A DNA stretch of 64,000 nt from Flavobacterium sp. ENC (GCF_020991415.1 NZ_JAJMOY010000004.1:1-64000), one strand, 5' to 3'. Numbered from the stretch's first letter, positions 53,920 through 63,364 are shown. The notes: generated from the letters alone by a model not told the origin. A program made the numbers and translations.

Positions 53920-55548
53920 TTAGATATTTGTAAGTTGCTGAATGTCAATATTTACGGGAAGACTGCCGTTGTAATTGCTATTTTCAAGAAATTGAATTCC
54001 TGCCACTTTTTGAAATTCTTCAAAATCCTGATAGGCCTGTACGAGTCCTGAAGCCTTTTTAAGATTCGGGATAACAGGTAAAACGTATGGATTTCCGAAA
54101 ACATAAACGATACATTTTTTGGTTTGCAGCAGCTGTGAAAGTAAATCCAAAACTTCAGTATGTATTTCGAAATTATTCATCGGTTTTGCCTTAGGAACAA
54201 ATAAAGAAATAAGAATGGTTTCGAAGTTTTCGAGCGCTTTTTTAATGTCCGGAATACTGGAGCTTTCTAAGTTTTCAAAAGCAAATTCCGGAGAATTTAG
54301 TTTAGAATTTAAGGTTTTGAAGAACGTATTTTCAACACCCTTATACAAACTCAATTTGGCTAACTGATTGTTTTGCTGTGCTTCGAAAGCCAGTGCTGTA
54401 TTGGAGTTGTCAATAATTTTGGTAAGTGTATTTTGGGCAACTTCCAGGTTTAAAGCTGCAGTTTTTGCAAAATCCAGTTCTCCTGACGTAAATGCATTAC
54501 CGGACAAGATGCCCACCTTTTCTTTGGCTTTCATAATCCTGTTGTAACTGGCTTCGATGCGTTCGGGAGAAGCATTTTTCAGGATCGCTTCAATTCCTTC
54601 CGGAACATTTTCGGCGAAACACAAAATGTCATTTCCGGCATTAAAGGCTTCCCATTCCAGTTGACCTTTTGTTGCGTACAATTTAGAAACGCTGTGCATA
54701 TTTAAGGCATCGGAAATTACCAAGCCATCATAGCCTAATTTTTCGCGCAAAAGGGTTTCGATAATAGGTTTTGACAACGTTGCCGAGGTATCTTTTCCGT
54801 CATTTAAGCTTGGAACCGCCAAATGCCCGATCATAATCGAGTCGACCTTATTTTCAATTCCTTTAATGAAAGGATACAATTCGTTGTCTAATAATTCTTC
54901 CAAGCTTTCCTTCAAAACCGGCAACCCCAAATGCGAATCTACATTGGTGTTTCCGTGTCCGGGAAAGTGTTTCAGGCAGCCTAAAATACCGGCATCAGAC
55001 AGTCCTTTTAAATACGCCACGGCAAAATCGGCCACTTTTTCTTTGTTTTCACCAAAAGAACGATAGCCAATCACAGGGTTATTCGGGTTGTTATTGATAT
55101 CAGCCAAAGGCGACAGGTTATAATGAATTCCGGTTGCTTTTAAGTCGGAACCTATTTGTTTTCCAACTTCGTAGACCAGATTTGCTTTATTTTCTGGTAA
55201 AGCACCAAGGGTGATGGCGTAGGGGTATTGCGGTGTTTTTTCGATGCGCATCGCCAGGCCCCATTCGGCATCAATGCTGATTAAAAGCGGGGTAGCGGCT
55301 GATTTTTGATAACGAATGATTAAGGCTTTGATTTTCTCGTAGCTGTCATCATTAAAAACTACTTTTTTCTTGCTTTCGTAATTTGTTGCGGCACTGGCAC
55401 GGCTGTGAAAAAAGGTCAGTCCGCCAATATGGTGTTCTTGTATTAAACGTTCGGTTTCCTGAATGTTTTCTTCGGTATCGTTGATAAAAACGGCGGGGAA
55501 AAAAAATTGTCCCACTCTTTGTTTTAGTGCGTCGGCTGTCATTTTCAT
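53920..55548 (-). CDS. Glycoside hydrolase family 3, NagZ-like beta-N-acetylglucosaminidase
   Basis: A 542-residue protein from ATG 55548 (or six bases later). No signal peptide is seen, so it is cytoplasmic. The GH3 TIM barrel has the NagZ-type KHFPGHGNTNVDSH (about 190-205; His and Asp pair used as acid-base) and nucleophile Asp in VISDALNMHS (about 282). The C-terminal domain (about 370-540) is shorter than in classical GH3 glucosidases. The family member cuts GlcNAc-anhydroMurNAc from peptidoglycan fragments. It is coupled to the upstream GNAT gene by a TAATG overlap and lies in the recycling cluster. Confidence 0.87.
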   Translation of the reverse strand: MKMTADALKQRVGQFFFPAVFINDTEENIQETERLIQEHHIGGLTFFHSRASAATNYESKKKVVFNDDSYEKIKALIIRYQKSAATPLLISIDAEWGLAMRIEKTPQYPYAITLGALPENKANLVYEVGKQIGSDLKATGIHYNLSPLADINNNPNNPVIGYRSFGENKEKVADFAVAYLKGLSDAGILGCLKHFPGHGNTNVDSHLGLPVLKESLEELLDNELYPFIKGIENKVDSIMIGHLAVPSLNDGKDTSATLSKPIIETLLREKLGYDGLVISDALNMHSVSKLYATKGQLEWEAFNAGNDILCFAENVPEGIEAILKNASPERIEASYNRIMKAKEKVGILSGNAFTSGELDFAKTAALNLEVAQNTLTKIIDNSNTALAFEAQQNNQLAKLSLYKGVENTFFKTLNSKLNSPEFAFENLESSSIPDIKKALENFETILISLFVPKAKPMNNFEIHTEVLDLLSQLLQTKKCIVYVFGNPYVLPVIPNLKKASGLVQAYQDFEEFQKVAGIQFLENSNYNGSLPVNIDIQQLTNI

Positions 55549-56000
55549 TAGTATAAAGTCTTTTTCATGCAAACACTGTTTTCAACGTTTTCATAAGGCG
55601 GATAATTGGGAATCAGGGTATAACCGGATTTTTGATACAGCGCAATAGCTTCAGGCTGTTTTTTTCCGGTTTCCAAAATCGTATACGGATAGTTAATTTC
55701 GGCTGCCCAAAGTTCCAAAGCTTTCAGTACCTGAGAAGCAATTCCTTTTTTGCGGTGCTCCGGATGCACATACATGCGTTTGATTTCAACCGTATCACTT
55801 TCTTTTTCCCTAAAAGCGCCACAGCCTACAGCCATATCATTTTCATAGAATACAACAGCATGTTTTATTTTGTCAATTTTATTAAACTGATTGTAAAAGG
55901 TATGTTCTTCCCCGTCCCTGATTTTTAAGTCCTGGTCTAATAAAGCGACCAGATTTATAAAGTCAGGATCATCAGAATTGGTGCGTTTCAGGCTGGTCAT
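55548..56000 (-). CDS. GNAT-family N-acetyltransferase
   Basis: A 150-residue protein from ATG 56000 (MTSLKRTN); a longer upstream reading of 55 residues is low-complexity and lies in the shadow of the TPR gene. The acetyl-CoA-binding core is VEIKRMYVHPEHRKKGIASQVLKALELWA (about 85-115) with the R-x-x-G-x-A-like loop HRKKGIA, then the YQKSGYTLIPNY end. The substrate is unknown; in this cluster it could be an amino sugar or a muropeptide. Its stop codon and the next ATG overlap as TAATG. Confidence 0.88.
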   Translation of the reverse strand: MTSLKRTNSDDPDFINLVALLDQDLKIRDGEEHTFYNQFNKIDKIKHAVVFYENDMAVGCGAFREKESDTVEIKRMYVHPEHRKKGIASQVLKALELWAAEINYPYTILETGKKQPEAIALYQKSGYTLIPNYPPYENVENSVCMKKTLY

Positions 56001-56022
56001 GATCGAATGCTGTAAAGTTTTA

Positions 56023-56373
56023 TTATTTGAGTTTGCTTTTCTTTTGTCTGGCAAGTTTGGCAAGCTGGGTTTGGGTTTGTACGGCTTTTTCCAGTCGGTT
56101 TTTAAATCGAAAGAGTTTTGGCAATCCTTCCAGCCGGTCTTCGAGGGTGATTTCTTCAAAAACAATAATTGCTTTTTCTAAAACCCGGATTTCGTTTTCG
56201 ATATCGTTTTGGTTTTTGTAGATTGTAGCCAATCTATCGTAAGGATGGTTTCCTTTAAAGCTTTCCGCGACATTTTCTTCATACAATTCAACTGCTTTTT
56301 CAAGATTTCCTGTTTTCTCGAACTCAGCTCCTTTCAGATTTCGTTCGGCCTGCAAATTCTCATTGATTTCCAT
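56023..56373 (-). CDS. Small TPR-like protein
   Basis: A 116-residue protein from ATG 56373 (MEINENL); an in-frame start 48 bp upstream is disfavoured. One to two tetratricopeptide-like repeats (NLKGAEFEKTGNLEKAVELYEENVAES and YDRLATIYKNQNDIENEIRVLEKAI) are followed by a helical, Lys-rich tail. Cytoplasmic, likely a scaffold protein; function is unknown. It lies 22 bp after the MFS gene and 22 bp before the GNAT gene. Confidence 0.78.
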   Translation of the reverse strand: MEINENLQAERNLKGAEFEKTGNLEKAVELYEENVAESFKGNHPYDRLATIYKNQNDIENEIRVLEKAIIVFEEITLEDRLEGLPKLFRFKNRLEKAVQTQTQLAKLARQKKSKLK

Positions 56374-56395
56374 AGGTAAGATGTTTGATTTGGGG

Positions 56396-57718
56396 TTAAA
56401 CTTCTTCAGATTTTTTCCCAAAATCTTTTGGGAAAATTAAAAAACGTGATAAAATAAGACCTGGAATAGTGGCTATGAAAACCCATATAAAAAAGTTCTG
56501 ATAGCCTAAATATTGTTGTATATAACCGCTGATCATTCCCGGAAGCATCATTCCTAATGCCATAAAACCGGTTGCAAGTGCGTAATGTGATGTTTTGGAT
56601 TCTCCTTCAGCCACATAAATCAGGTACATCATAAAACCGGTAAATCCGAAACCATATCCAAATTGCTCCAAAATAACTGTAATGCAGGTATAGAGATTAA
56701 GCGGCGAATTGATTTCGAAAAAGTATAAGTTTATATGAAGGTGAAAAAGTGCTTCCGGTTGAAAATGAGCCAATCCGATAAACCCGAGAATAGGCAGATG
56801 CATCGCCAGAAACATAGGAAGCATCCATTTGGTAAGGCCATGTTTAGAGATGGCAATTCCGCCAAAAATTCCGCCGATGGTCAATGCTATAATTCCTAAA
56901 GTTCCGTAAATAATTCCAACAGATTCAGTATCCAGAGCCATTCCGCCCAATTCTTTTTTATCGAGCAGAAACGGACTTAACATTTTAAGTAATTGTGATT
57001 CTCCGAGTCTAAAGACCAGGATAAAAGCCAGTACAAGACCAATTTGCTTTTTCTTAAAGAAGCTTGCAAATACAGAACCGAAGCTTTTATCATGCGCTTC
57101 TTTATCGGTTTGTACGGCATTTATTTCGCTTTTTGGAGTAAAAATAAAATTATAAGCGGTGATTACAGCCATTAATAAACCTACAGCGATCATCGTATAC
57201 GACCAGGCTTTGGTGTTGTTTCCGTATTTATGTTCCAGGTAACCCGCAAATAATACAATCAATCCGTTTCCGGCCAATAATGAGATTCGGTAAAAAGTAC
57301 TTCTGATTCCCAGAAAGAAAGATTGCTGTTCTTTGGGTAAAACCAATAAATAAAAGCCATCACTCGCCACATCATTAGAAGCCGAAGCAAAGGCAGCGAC
57401 CCAAAAAATGGCTAAACTCAGCAGAAAAAAATGATTGAGGGGAATAATAAATCCTACCAGCAAAAAGGCAATGGAAATAATGAACTGCATCGCCAGAAAC
57501 CATTTTCTCTTCGTTCCGTTCAATTCGATAAAAGGGCTCCACAAAGGTTTGATGACCCAAGGCAGGTATAATAAACTGGTATAAACTCCGATATCTTCAT
57601 TTGAAATTCCCAGATTTTTGTACATAATTACAGAAACGGAAATAATGACGGCGTAAGGCAAGCCGGATGCAAAATTTAAAAGCGGAATCCAAAACCAGGG
57701 TTTATTATCTGTTTTCAT
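56396..57718 (-). CDS. AmpG-like MFS permease (muropeptide-type)
   Basis: A 440-residue protein with 12 predicted helices of the major facilitator type: MKTDNKPWFWIPLLNFASGLPYAVIISVSVIMYK, GVYTSLLYLPWVIKPLWSPFIE. The start and the loop PLWSP are typical of AmpG-type permeases, which bring anhydro-muropeptides into the cytoplasm. It overlaps the 3' end of the GHL10 gene by 14 bp. Surrounding NagZ-like, AnmK and GHL10 genes support a peptidoglycan-recycling role. Confidence 0.85.
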   Translation of the reverse strand: MKTDNKPWFWIPLLNFASGLPYAVIISVSVIMYKNLGISNEDIGVYTSLLYLPWVIKPLWSPFIELNGTKRKWFLAMQFIISIAFLLVGFIIPLNHFFLLSLAIFWVAAFASASNDVASDGFYLLVLPKEQQSFFLGIRSTFYRISLLAGNGLIVLFAGYLEHKYGNNTKAWSYTMIAVGLLMAVITAYNFIFTPKSEINAVQTDKEAHDKSFGSVFASFFKKKQIGLVLAFILVFRLGESQLLKMLSPFLLDKKELGGMALDTESVGIIYGTLGIIALTIGGIFGGIAISKHGLTKWMLPMFLAMHLPILGFIGLAHFQPEALFHLHINLYFFEINSPLNLYTCITVILEQFGYGFGFTGFMMYLIYVAEGESKTSHYALATGFMALGMMLPGMISGYIQQYLGYQNFFIWVFIATIPGLILSRFLIFPKDFGKKSEEV

Positions 57719-59276
57719 TGGGCTGAGCAGGTGAATATATTTTAAATGTCTTTTTTAAGTCGATCGTAGTCGGGGTACTTTCGTTTGCAAAATAATCAAT
57801 AAATGTTACAGCGCAAGCTTTATAGGCATTCATTTTTTGGGTAAGGATCGAAAAGGTAATAGAATCGTTAATTTCGTTAACTCTTATTTTGTCAATTATT
57901 TGCGTCGCATCGTTGGTATTGATTTTCGAAATGTGATCGGCTCCGTATACGACCATATAACGCACTTTTGTATTCAGCGGTACTTTGATCGTAAAGGTGT
58001 AAAACGAACTGTCTTTGGCAAATTCGGTTACCGTCGGGATATCAATCACAATGCGCTTTAAATTCGGAACTGCCGGTGGCAATGCCGGATATTTGTATTG
58101 ATTTTCTTCGAGCAGACGTACAATATCAAAGTTTTTGTTCATAAACCATTTGGCACTGAAATAGGCACTTCCGCCTACTTTTTTAAAGCTTCTCGCATAA
58201 TCGACCTGAGTTGGGATTTCAGACGAAAAATTCCAGCTTTTATCACCGTCACCTCTTATTTTGTACGAAGCGTGTCCGATATAAACTGCGGTATTGTTGG
58301 AGTTTTCGGCCCACCATTTTACGAGTTTGGAATAAGAAGCTCTCGGATTATTCATGCTCCAATACAATTGAGGCATAATATAATCGATCCATTTTTGGTC
58401 CATCCATAACACCGGATCGGCGTAAAGATCGTCGTAATTGGCAGTCGACTGGGTATCGGAACCTTTTGGATCCACCGATTTGTTACGCCAAACCCCAAAC
58501 GGACTGATTCCGAATTGCACCCATGGTTTGCTGGCTTTGATGGTAGTCGAAATGCCGTGCACAAAATTGCTCACATTCGCACGTCTCCAGTCGGCAAGGC
58601 TTAACCCTGAGCCGTATTTTTTGAAAGAAGCCGTATCATTAAAAACTTTTCCGGGTACGGCGTACGGATAGAAATAATCATCAAAATGAATGGCGTCGAT
58701 ATCGTATTTGTCCACCACTTCTTTGACTACTTTGGTCAGATGTTCCTGAACTTCAGGCAGGGCAGGATCATAATATAATTTTCCGCCGTATTCGATCATC
58801 CATTCCGGATGTTTGAAAATATCGTGATTCGGGCTCAAAAGGTTTTTATTTAAATCGAAAGTCGCACGGTACGGGTTCATCCAGGCATGAAATTCAAAAC
58901 CTCTCATATGTGCCTGATCAATCATCCAGGCCAGCGTATCGTAAGACGGGGCGGGAGCCTGGCCTTCTTTTCCGGTCAGGAAACGCGACCACGGTGCCAG
59001 TTCTGAGGCATAAAAAGCATCACCCACACTTCTGATCTGAACAATTACCGCATTGAAATTCAGTTTTTTGTACGTTTCCAGAATATCGATAAAATCCGCT
59101 TTTTCTTTCTCGACATTGTCTGTGCTTGTTTTCGGCCAGTCAATATTTACTACGGTAGCGATCCACACCCCTCTAAATTCGTTTTTAGGATGCGTTACTT
59201 TTTCCTGCGAATGAACATTAATTCCAAGAAACAGTAATAATAGTATAGAGAATAGTAGTGGCGTCTTTTTATGCAT
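57705..59276 (-). CDS. GHL10 (glycoside hydrolase-like, YngK-type) exported protein
   Basis: A 523-residue protein from ATG 59276 (MHKKTPLLFS); a TTG six codons upstream would put residues before the signal. Signal peptide (about 1-24). The GHL10/DUF187 core has NEFRGVWIATVVNIDWPK at the N-terminus, then PWSRFLTGKEGQAPAPSYDTLAWMIDQAHMRGFEFHAWMNPYRA and VDKYDIDAIHFDDYFYPY (Asp/Asp pair near 220). A C-terminal Ig-like domain follows. These proteins cleave peptidoglycan or related glycans. The gene overlaps the MFS gene and precedes it in the same message. Confidence 0.88.
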   Translation of the reverse strand: MHKKTPLLFSILLLLFLGINVHSQEKVTHPKNEFRGVWIATVVNIDWPKTSTDNVEKEKADFIDILETYKKLNFNAVIVQIRSVGDAFYASELAPWSRFLTGKEGQAPAPSYDTLAWMIDQAHMRGFEFHAWMNPYRATFDLNKNLLSPNHDIFKHPEWMIEYGGKLYYDPALPEVQEHLTKVVKEVVDKYDIDAIHFDDYFYPYAVPGKVFNDTASFKKYGSGLSLADWRRANVSNFVHGISTTIKASKPWVQFGISPFGVWRNKSVDPKGSDTQSTANYDDLYADPVLWMDQKWIDYIMPQLYWSMNNPRASYSKLVKWWAENSNNTAVYIGHASYKIRGDGDKSWNFSSEIPTQVDYARSFKKVGGSAYFSAKWFMNKNFDIVRLLEENQYKYPALPPAVPNLKRIVIDIPTVTEFAKDSSFYTFTIKVPLNTKVRYMVVYGADHISKINTNDATQIIDKIRVNEINDSITFSILTQKMNAYKACAVTFIDYFANESTPTTIDLKKTFKIYSPAQPNENR

Positions 59277-59424
59277 TGTAATCTGTTTTAACAAAAACCA
59301 AAAATAGTTTTTTTAGATGAGTATCGTAAATAATTAAGAAATAATAATTTTAACGGTATAGTTGTGTTTTTTGTTGCCGTGAATGTTATGAATTGTACTA
59401 ATTAATTTTGGGGTGATTTTTTTT

Positions 59425-59709
59425 GCCGCGAATTGCACGAATTTTCACGAATTAAAATTGTTTACTAACTGGCGTAAAAAAAAGTTTAGCCAAAAATTAC
59501 ACGAATTTTCACTAATTAAAATTTTGTATTGATAGGTGTGCAAAAGTTTTGCCACGAATAACACGAATTTTCACGAATTAAAATTGTTTACTAACTGGCG
59601 TAAAAAAAGTTTAGCCAAAGATTAAAGGATTAAAAAGATTAAAAATCTGTGCGAATCCTTTAATCTGTGGCAAAAAAAATAATTTGTGTAAATTCGTGTT
59701 ATTCGTGGC
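59425..59709. repeat. Dispersed intergenic repeat (GCCACGAATAACACGAATTTTCAC type)
   Basis: Within the 472 bp gap between GHL10 and anmK, the phrase CCGCGAATTGCACGAATTTT / CACGAATAACACGAATTTT with a downstream ATTGTTTACTAACTGGCGT block occurs at about 59425-59496 and 59551-59624; a weaker copy is at about 59497-59550. An inverted copy of GCCACGAATAACACGAATTTTCAC (59551-59574) lies at 59686-59709 with one mismatch. No gene is supported. This is the family of short 'cACGAATTtCACGAATT' repeats found in Flavobacterium spacers. Confidence 0.8.
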
Positions 59710-59748
59710 AAACTTTTTTTTCATTCAAATTCGTGGCAACCTCCTTTT

Positions 59749-60957
59749 TTAATCCGGAAACGAAATTTTCCCCATCGTCACAGACGGGATTCCTTTATTG
59801 TTCCCAAAATTATAATCCCCTCCGGCGACTGTTTCATTGGCTAAAATGGCGAATAAAACCGCTTCTTTGGCATCGCTCAGGATACCCAGATCATCACTTT
59901 TTTGAAATTCGCAGGGCAATAATTCAGCGAGCCATTTCACCAGTAACGGATTATGAATACCGCCGCCCGACATATAAATTTTGAAATCTTCCAGCGCATA
60001 CGGACTGTTTTTCACGACAAACAAAATCGCTTCGGAAATCGTTTCGGCACTCAGGCGTGTTAAGGTAGCCAGCAAATCCGGTGCCGAAATAGCGGCGAGG
60101 CTTGTTTTGGTAAGTGCATTCTGTACAAAATCAAAGTTAAACAACTCCTGGCCGATGGTTTTCGGGAAGCTTTTTTGGAAGAAAGCATTGCTTTTCAATT
60201 CGGCTAAAAGTTCCGGATTTACCGTTCCGCTTTGTGCAATTTCGGCATCTTTATCGTAACTTTTTTCCGGGAAATAATGTTTGGTATAAATATCAATCAA
60301 AGTATTGGCCATGCCTGTATCGGTGACAAAAACCGCTTCGGCATCGAGGGAAGCGGGCAGATAGGTGAAATTGGCAATTCCGCCCATGTTTAGCATAATA
60401 CGGTTTTCGCCTTTTTTGCTGAACAATAAATAATCGCCATAAACGGCCAAAGGTGCCCCTTCGCCACCTGCCGCTACATGTTTCTGCCTGAAATCTGATA
60501 AGGTAATAATTCCTGTTTTTACCGCAATATGATCGCCATCGCCAATCTGTAAAGTTGCATTGGGAAATTTTTCCTGCTGATGCAAAAACTTCGGGGCGTG
60601 CAAAACCGTTTGCCCGTGCGAAGCGATCAGGTCGACTTCGGTGGCGGGAATATTCCATTTCTCGAGGCAATCGTTGACCATGCCGGCGTGCAAAAGACCG
60701 ATCCATTCGTTGAGTAAGGCGAAGTGCTGAAAATCGACCGTTTTCTTCGCAAACACTTTACGGATTTCGGTTTTAATGTCTTCGGTATACGTGATGGTTT
60801 CGAATTCGAGAATTTTTACCGCTGTGTTTTCGCCCGCGCCGGAAATTTCGCAAAGCGCAATATCCAGTCCGTCGAGTGATGTGCCGGACATGAGGCCTAT
60901 TATTTTGCGGGTTTCTTTTTGGGCAATTTCGTTCAGTGCACTTATATTTTTATTCAT
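59749..60957 (-). CDS. anmK: Anhydro-N-acetylmuramic acid kinase (AnmK)
   Basis: A 402-residue ASKHA-fold kinase. ATP/phosphate loop GLMSGTSLDGLDIALCEISG near the N-terminus, catalytic Asp region SHGQTVLHAPKF and MLNMGGIANFTYLP, then DTGMANTLIDIY, and the sugar-binding SGGGIHNPLL (about 335). It phosphorylates 1,6-anhydro-MurNAc while opening its ring, yielding MurNAc-6-phosphate. It starts the recycling cluster (minus strand) upstream of the repeat patch. Confidence 0.95.
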   Translation of the reverse strand: MNKNISALNEIAQKETRKIIGLMSGTSLDGLDIALCEISGAGENTAVKILEFETITYTEDIKTEIRKVFAKKTVDFQHFALLNEWIGLLHAGMVNDCLEKWNIPATEVDLIASHGQTVLHAPKFLHQQEKFPNATLQIGDGDHIAVKTGIITLSDFRQKHVAAGGEGAPLAVYGDYLLFSKKGENRIMLNMGGIANFTYLPASLDAEAVFVTDTGMANTLIDIYTKHYFPEKSYDKDAEIAQSGTVNPELLAELKSNAFFQKSFPKTIGQELFNFDFVQNALTKTSLAAISAPDLLATLTRLSAETISEAILFVVKNSPYALEDFKIYMSGGGIHNPLLVKWLAELLPCEFQKSDDLGILSDAKEAVLFAILANETVAGGDYNFGNNKGIPSVTMGKISFPD

Positions 60958-61202
60958 TAAAATGAAGTTTTAGAAAAGCAGTTTATTTGATAACGCTAAA
61001 ATCAGTTTTATTTGCCTATAAATATAATGAAAAAGGAATTTTTTATTTCTAAAAATCCGTAATTCGGAAAAAGGAACTTAATGCGGTAAAGCTTAAAAAA
61101 TGCAGAAAATTTTTATAATTAATTGGTTAAGTTTGCCCGGAAATTCATCGAAATTGTTTTGCTGGATTTCAATCATCAATCAAACACTTAATCTTAAGAA
61201 CT

Positions 61203-62414
61203 ATGAAAACATTTTTTACTGCTGTTGCCGTATTCATGCTGACTTTTTGCATGCAGGCACAGGAAAACAGTCCTTTTAACACAGGATTTGAAGAAACTAT
61301 CTCTTCAAAAATATTGGGACAGCAACGCAAAGTCTGGATCCATATTCCGAATAGTAACGGAGGAAATAAAATTAAAGACAGAGGCCGTTATCCCGTAATT
61401 TATGTATTAGACGGAAGCGAAAATTTTAATACCGTGGTAAGCATTACAGAACACATGGAAGAATCAAATCTTTGCCCGCCAATGATTGTGGTTGGAATCC
61501 TGCACCAAAACCGATTGGTTGATTTAACAACCGGTACAGACAAAGAATTGCCGGATGTTGTGGGCGGCGGCGAAAAATTTATGTCGTATGTCGAGAAAGA
61601 ATTGATTCCGTACATAGATGCCAATTACCCAACCACAACCTATAAAACCTTTATAGGTCATTCGCTTGGAGGTTTGACGGTTATGAATACTTTTTTGCAT
61701 AATCCAAAATTATTTAATTCGTATGTTTCTCTCGATGCTTCGTTGTGGTGGAACAATCAGCAAGTAGTGAAAGAGGCCAAAACGATTTTGCCAACTCAAA
61801 ATTATAAAGGAAAAACATTGTATATAGGAATGGCAAACCGCTTAGAAAGAGGTGTTGACACTTTAAGTGTACAAAAAGATACAAGCAGCACTACGGGACT
61901 TATTCGCAGTAATTTACAATTCATCAAAGAACAGTCTAAAAATAAGAAGAACCAGCTGCGTTTTAAATACAAGTTTTACGAAGACGACAATCATCCTTCG
62001 GTTCGTTTGATTGGAGAATACGACGCGCTTCGCTTTATTTTTGAATTTTATAAACTTAAAATTTACGACAGCGAATTAAAAAACCCTGATTTTAAATTAG
62101 ATTCTTTGTTGGTAGCACATTACAAAAACGTTTCTGAAAACATGGGGTATATCGTGAAGCCGGGCGAAAGCCAGATTAATAATTTAGGCTACCAAATGAT
62201 GGGCGCCAAACAATTAGCAAAAGCCGAAACCTTATTTAAACTCAACACCACCAACTATCCCGAAAGTGCCAATTGTTATGATTCTCTGGGTGATTTATAT
62301 CTTGAAAAAGGAGATAAGGCCAAAGCCATAGAAACTTTCAAAAAAGCGTTAACGCTAAAGGCAATTCCGGAAACGAAAGAGAAATTAGAAAAGTTGTTGA
62401 AGGACAAGAAATAA
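61203..62414 (+). CDS. Secreted esterase (Fes/IroE-type) with C-terminal TPR
   Basis: A 403-residue exported protein with a signal peptide (about 1-20, CMQAQ). The esterase alpha/beta domain has the fold start SSKILGQQRKVWIHIPN, RYPVIYVLDGSENF, and the nucleophile Ser154 in IGHSLGG; the catalytic His is in the EDDNHPSV region. The C-terminal ~75 residues hold TPR-like helices (GYQMMGAKQLAKAETLF, CYDSLGDLYLEKGDKAKAIETF). Related enzymes hydrolyse siderophore esters or feruloyl esters; the substrate is not indicated. A strong terminator follows at 62438. Confidence 0.88.
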   Translation: MKTFFTAVAVFMLTFCMQAQENSPFNTGFEETISSKILGQQRKVWIHIPNSNGGNKIKDRGRYPVIYVLDGSENFNTVVSITEHMEESNLCPPMIVVGILHQNRLVDLTTGTDKELPDVVGGGEKFMSYVEKELIPYIDANYPTTTYKTFIGHSLGGLTVMNTFLHNPKLFNSYVSLDASLWWNNQQVVKEAKTILPTQNYKGKTLYIGMANRLERGVDTLSVQKDTSSTTGLIRSNLQFIKEQSKNKKNQLRFKYKFYEDDNHPSVRLIGEYDALRFIFEFYKLKIYDSELKNPDFKLDSLLVAHYKNVSENMGYIVKPGESQINNLGYQMMGAKQLAKAETLFKLNTTNYPESANCYDSLGDLYLEKGDKAKAIETFKKALTLKAIPETKEKLEKLLKDKK

Positions 62415-62437
62415 ATTTTATTTGATTATATATTGAA

Positions 62438-62466
62438 AAGCTCAATCGTTTGGTTGGGCTTTTTTT
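62438..62466 (+). terminator. Rho-independent terminator after the esterase gene
   Basis: AAGCTCAATC (62438-62447) pairs with GGTTGGGCTT (62452-62461) over 10 bp with two G-U pairs around a GTTT loop, followed by seven T residues. Confidence 0.8.
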
Positions 62467-62745
62467 GTGCTGTAATTTAGTAGCTACCAGAAGAACGACT
62501 TTAATTTGGTCGCGCCGAAATCATATTTACAAATAAAGGTAAGGAAAAAAGGGTTTTTATACTTTACTAAAAGGGGTATAAATACGGGCGCATTGGAATG
62601 CATTTATTGATAATTTTGTGAGATTGCCCTGTTGTTTTGCTCATACTGAAATCTGCTGTTAGTGGTTTTGAATATCACACTATACAAAGTTGTAAAATAC
62701 TGAGGAATAGATTATTTATAAATTAATTTTAAACACCTTAAAGCT
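62467..62745. other. Spacer after the esterase terminator
   Basis: About 280 bp with no gene seen. It presumably holds the promoter of the small membrane protein gene; no clear element was found. Confidence 0.4.
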
Positions 62746-63114
62746 ATGCAAATAAATACAGAAGCGCATAATTCGTTTCACAAATCGACCCTGATTTTCG
62801 GAATTATATTTTGTTTTTTCGCCTTACTCATTGCCGGACTTGGTATCTGGCTCATAACCCTAAAAAGCTCCGGTAAAACTGAATTCGAATTATTCGGACA
62901 AAAGTTTTTTTCGGAGAATGTTGGTGTATCGGCCATTTTTATTGGTGCGGTAATCCTGATATTGGCCGTTAGAAGAATTCTAAAATCGGTAGATAAAATC
63001 TCTGATAACTATTCTAAAACGACGCATGATATTTTAAATTCTGAAAGTTCTAAAAAATCTACATTGGAGGCTGCTGGTCCTGATGATGAGTTTGATTCTA
63101 GAATTCCGATGTAG
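62746..63114 (+). CDS. Small two-helix membrane protein of unknown function
   Basis: A 122-residue protein, not recognised. The N-terminal part has a hydrophobic helix (about 17-37, LIFGIIFCFFALLIAGLGIWLI) and a second helix (about 60-78, VGVSAIFIGAVILILAV), joined by a short loop, followed by a charged, cytoplasmic-like tail (SKKSTLEAAGPDDEFDSRIPM). Homologs in Flavobacteria are annotated as hypothetical. It is followed by a 250 bp spacer before the DarT-type gene, and no functional link is proven. Confidence 0.6.
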   Translation: MQINTEAHNSFHKSTLIFGIIFCFFALLIAGLGIWLITLKSSGKTEFELFGQKFFSENVGVSAIFIGAVILILAVRRILKSVDKISDNYSKTTHDILNSESSKKSTLEAAGPDDEFDSRIPM

Positions 63115-63247
63115 TTAGAGAATATTATATGGGTTTAGGTTTTTTTGTTGTGATACAGAATATCTTGGATGTGTGACTCTTATTAGAAGATTAAAAGGAT
63201 TTTTTCAGAAGTTTTTAGAATTAAAAATAAACAGGTATAAATACGTA

Positions 63248-63277
63248 TTGTCTCATTTTTATTTATTGCTACACTTG
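63248..63277 (+). promoter_or_regulatory. Candidate promoter of the darT-like gene
   Basis: TTG at 63248-63250 and TACACTTG at 63270-63277 are spaced by exactly 19 bp, matching the Bacteroidota TTG-N19-TAnnTTTG model with one mismatch in the -7 element. The start codon at 63365 lies about 80 bp downstream of the expected transcript start. Confidence 0.4.
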
Positions 63278-63364
63278 TTTAATAAATTTTAGTAATTTAT
63301 GGTTTTCCATAAAATGTTTAATTATTAAAAACTAAAATTTGTTTTTTAATCTTAAAAACTTATT

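Noticed and set aside
55998..56165. Longer GNAT protein with a 55-residue N-terminal extension
   Set aside because: The extension is low-complexity, lies in the antisense/other-frame shadow of the TPR gene, and the ATG at 56000 gives the normal GNAT length.
59425..59709. CRISPR-like array between GHL10 and anmK
   Set aside because: Units have unequal spacing, share sequence in the supposed spacers, include an inverted copy, and no cas gene is nearby.
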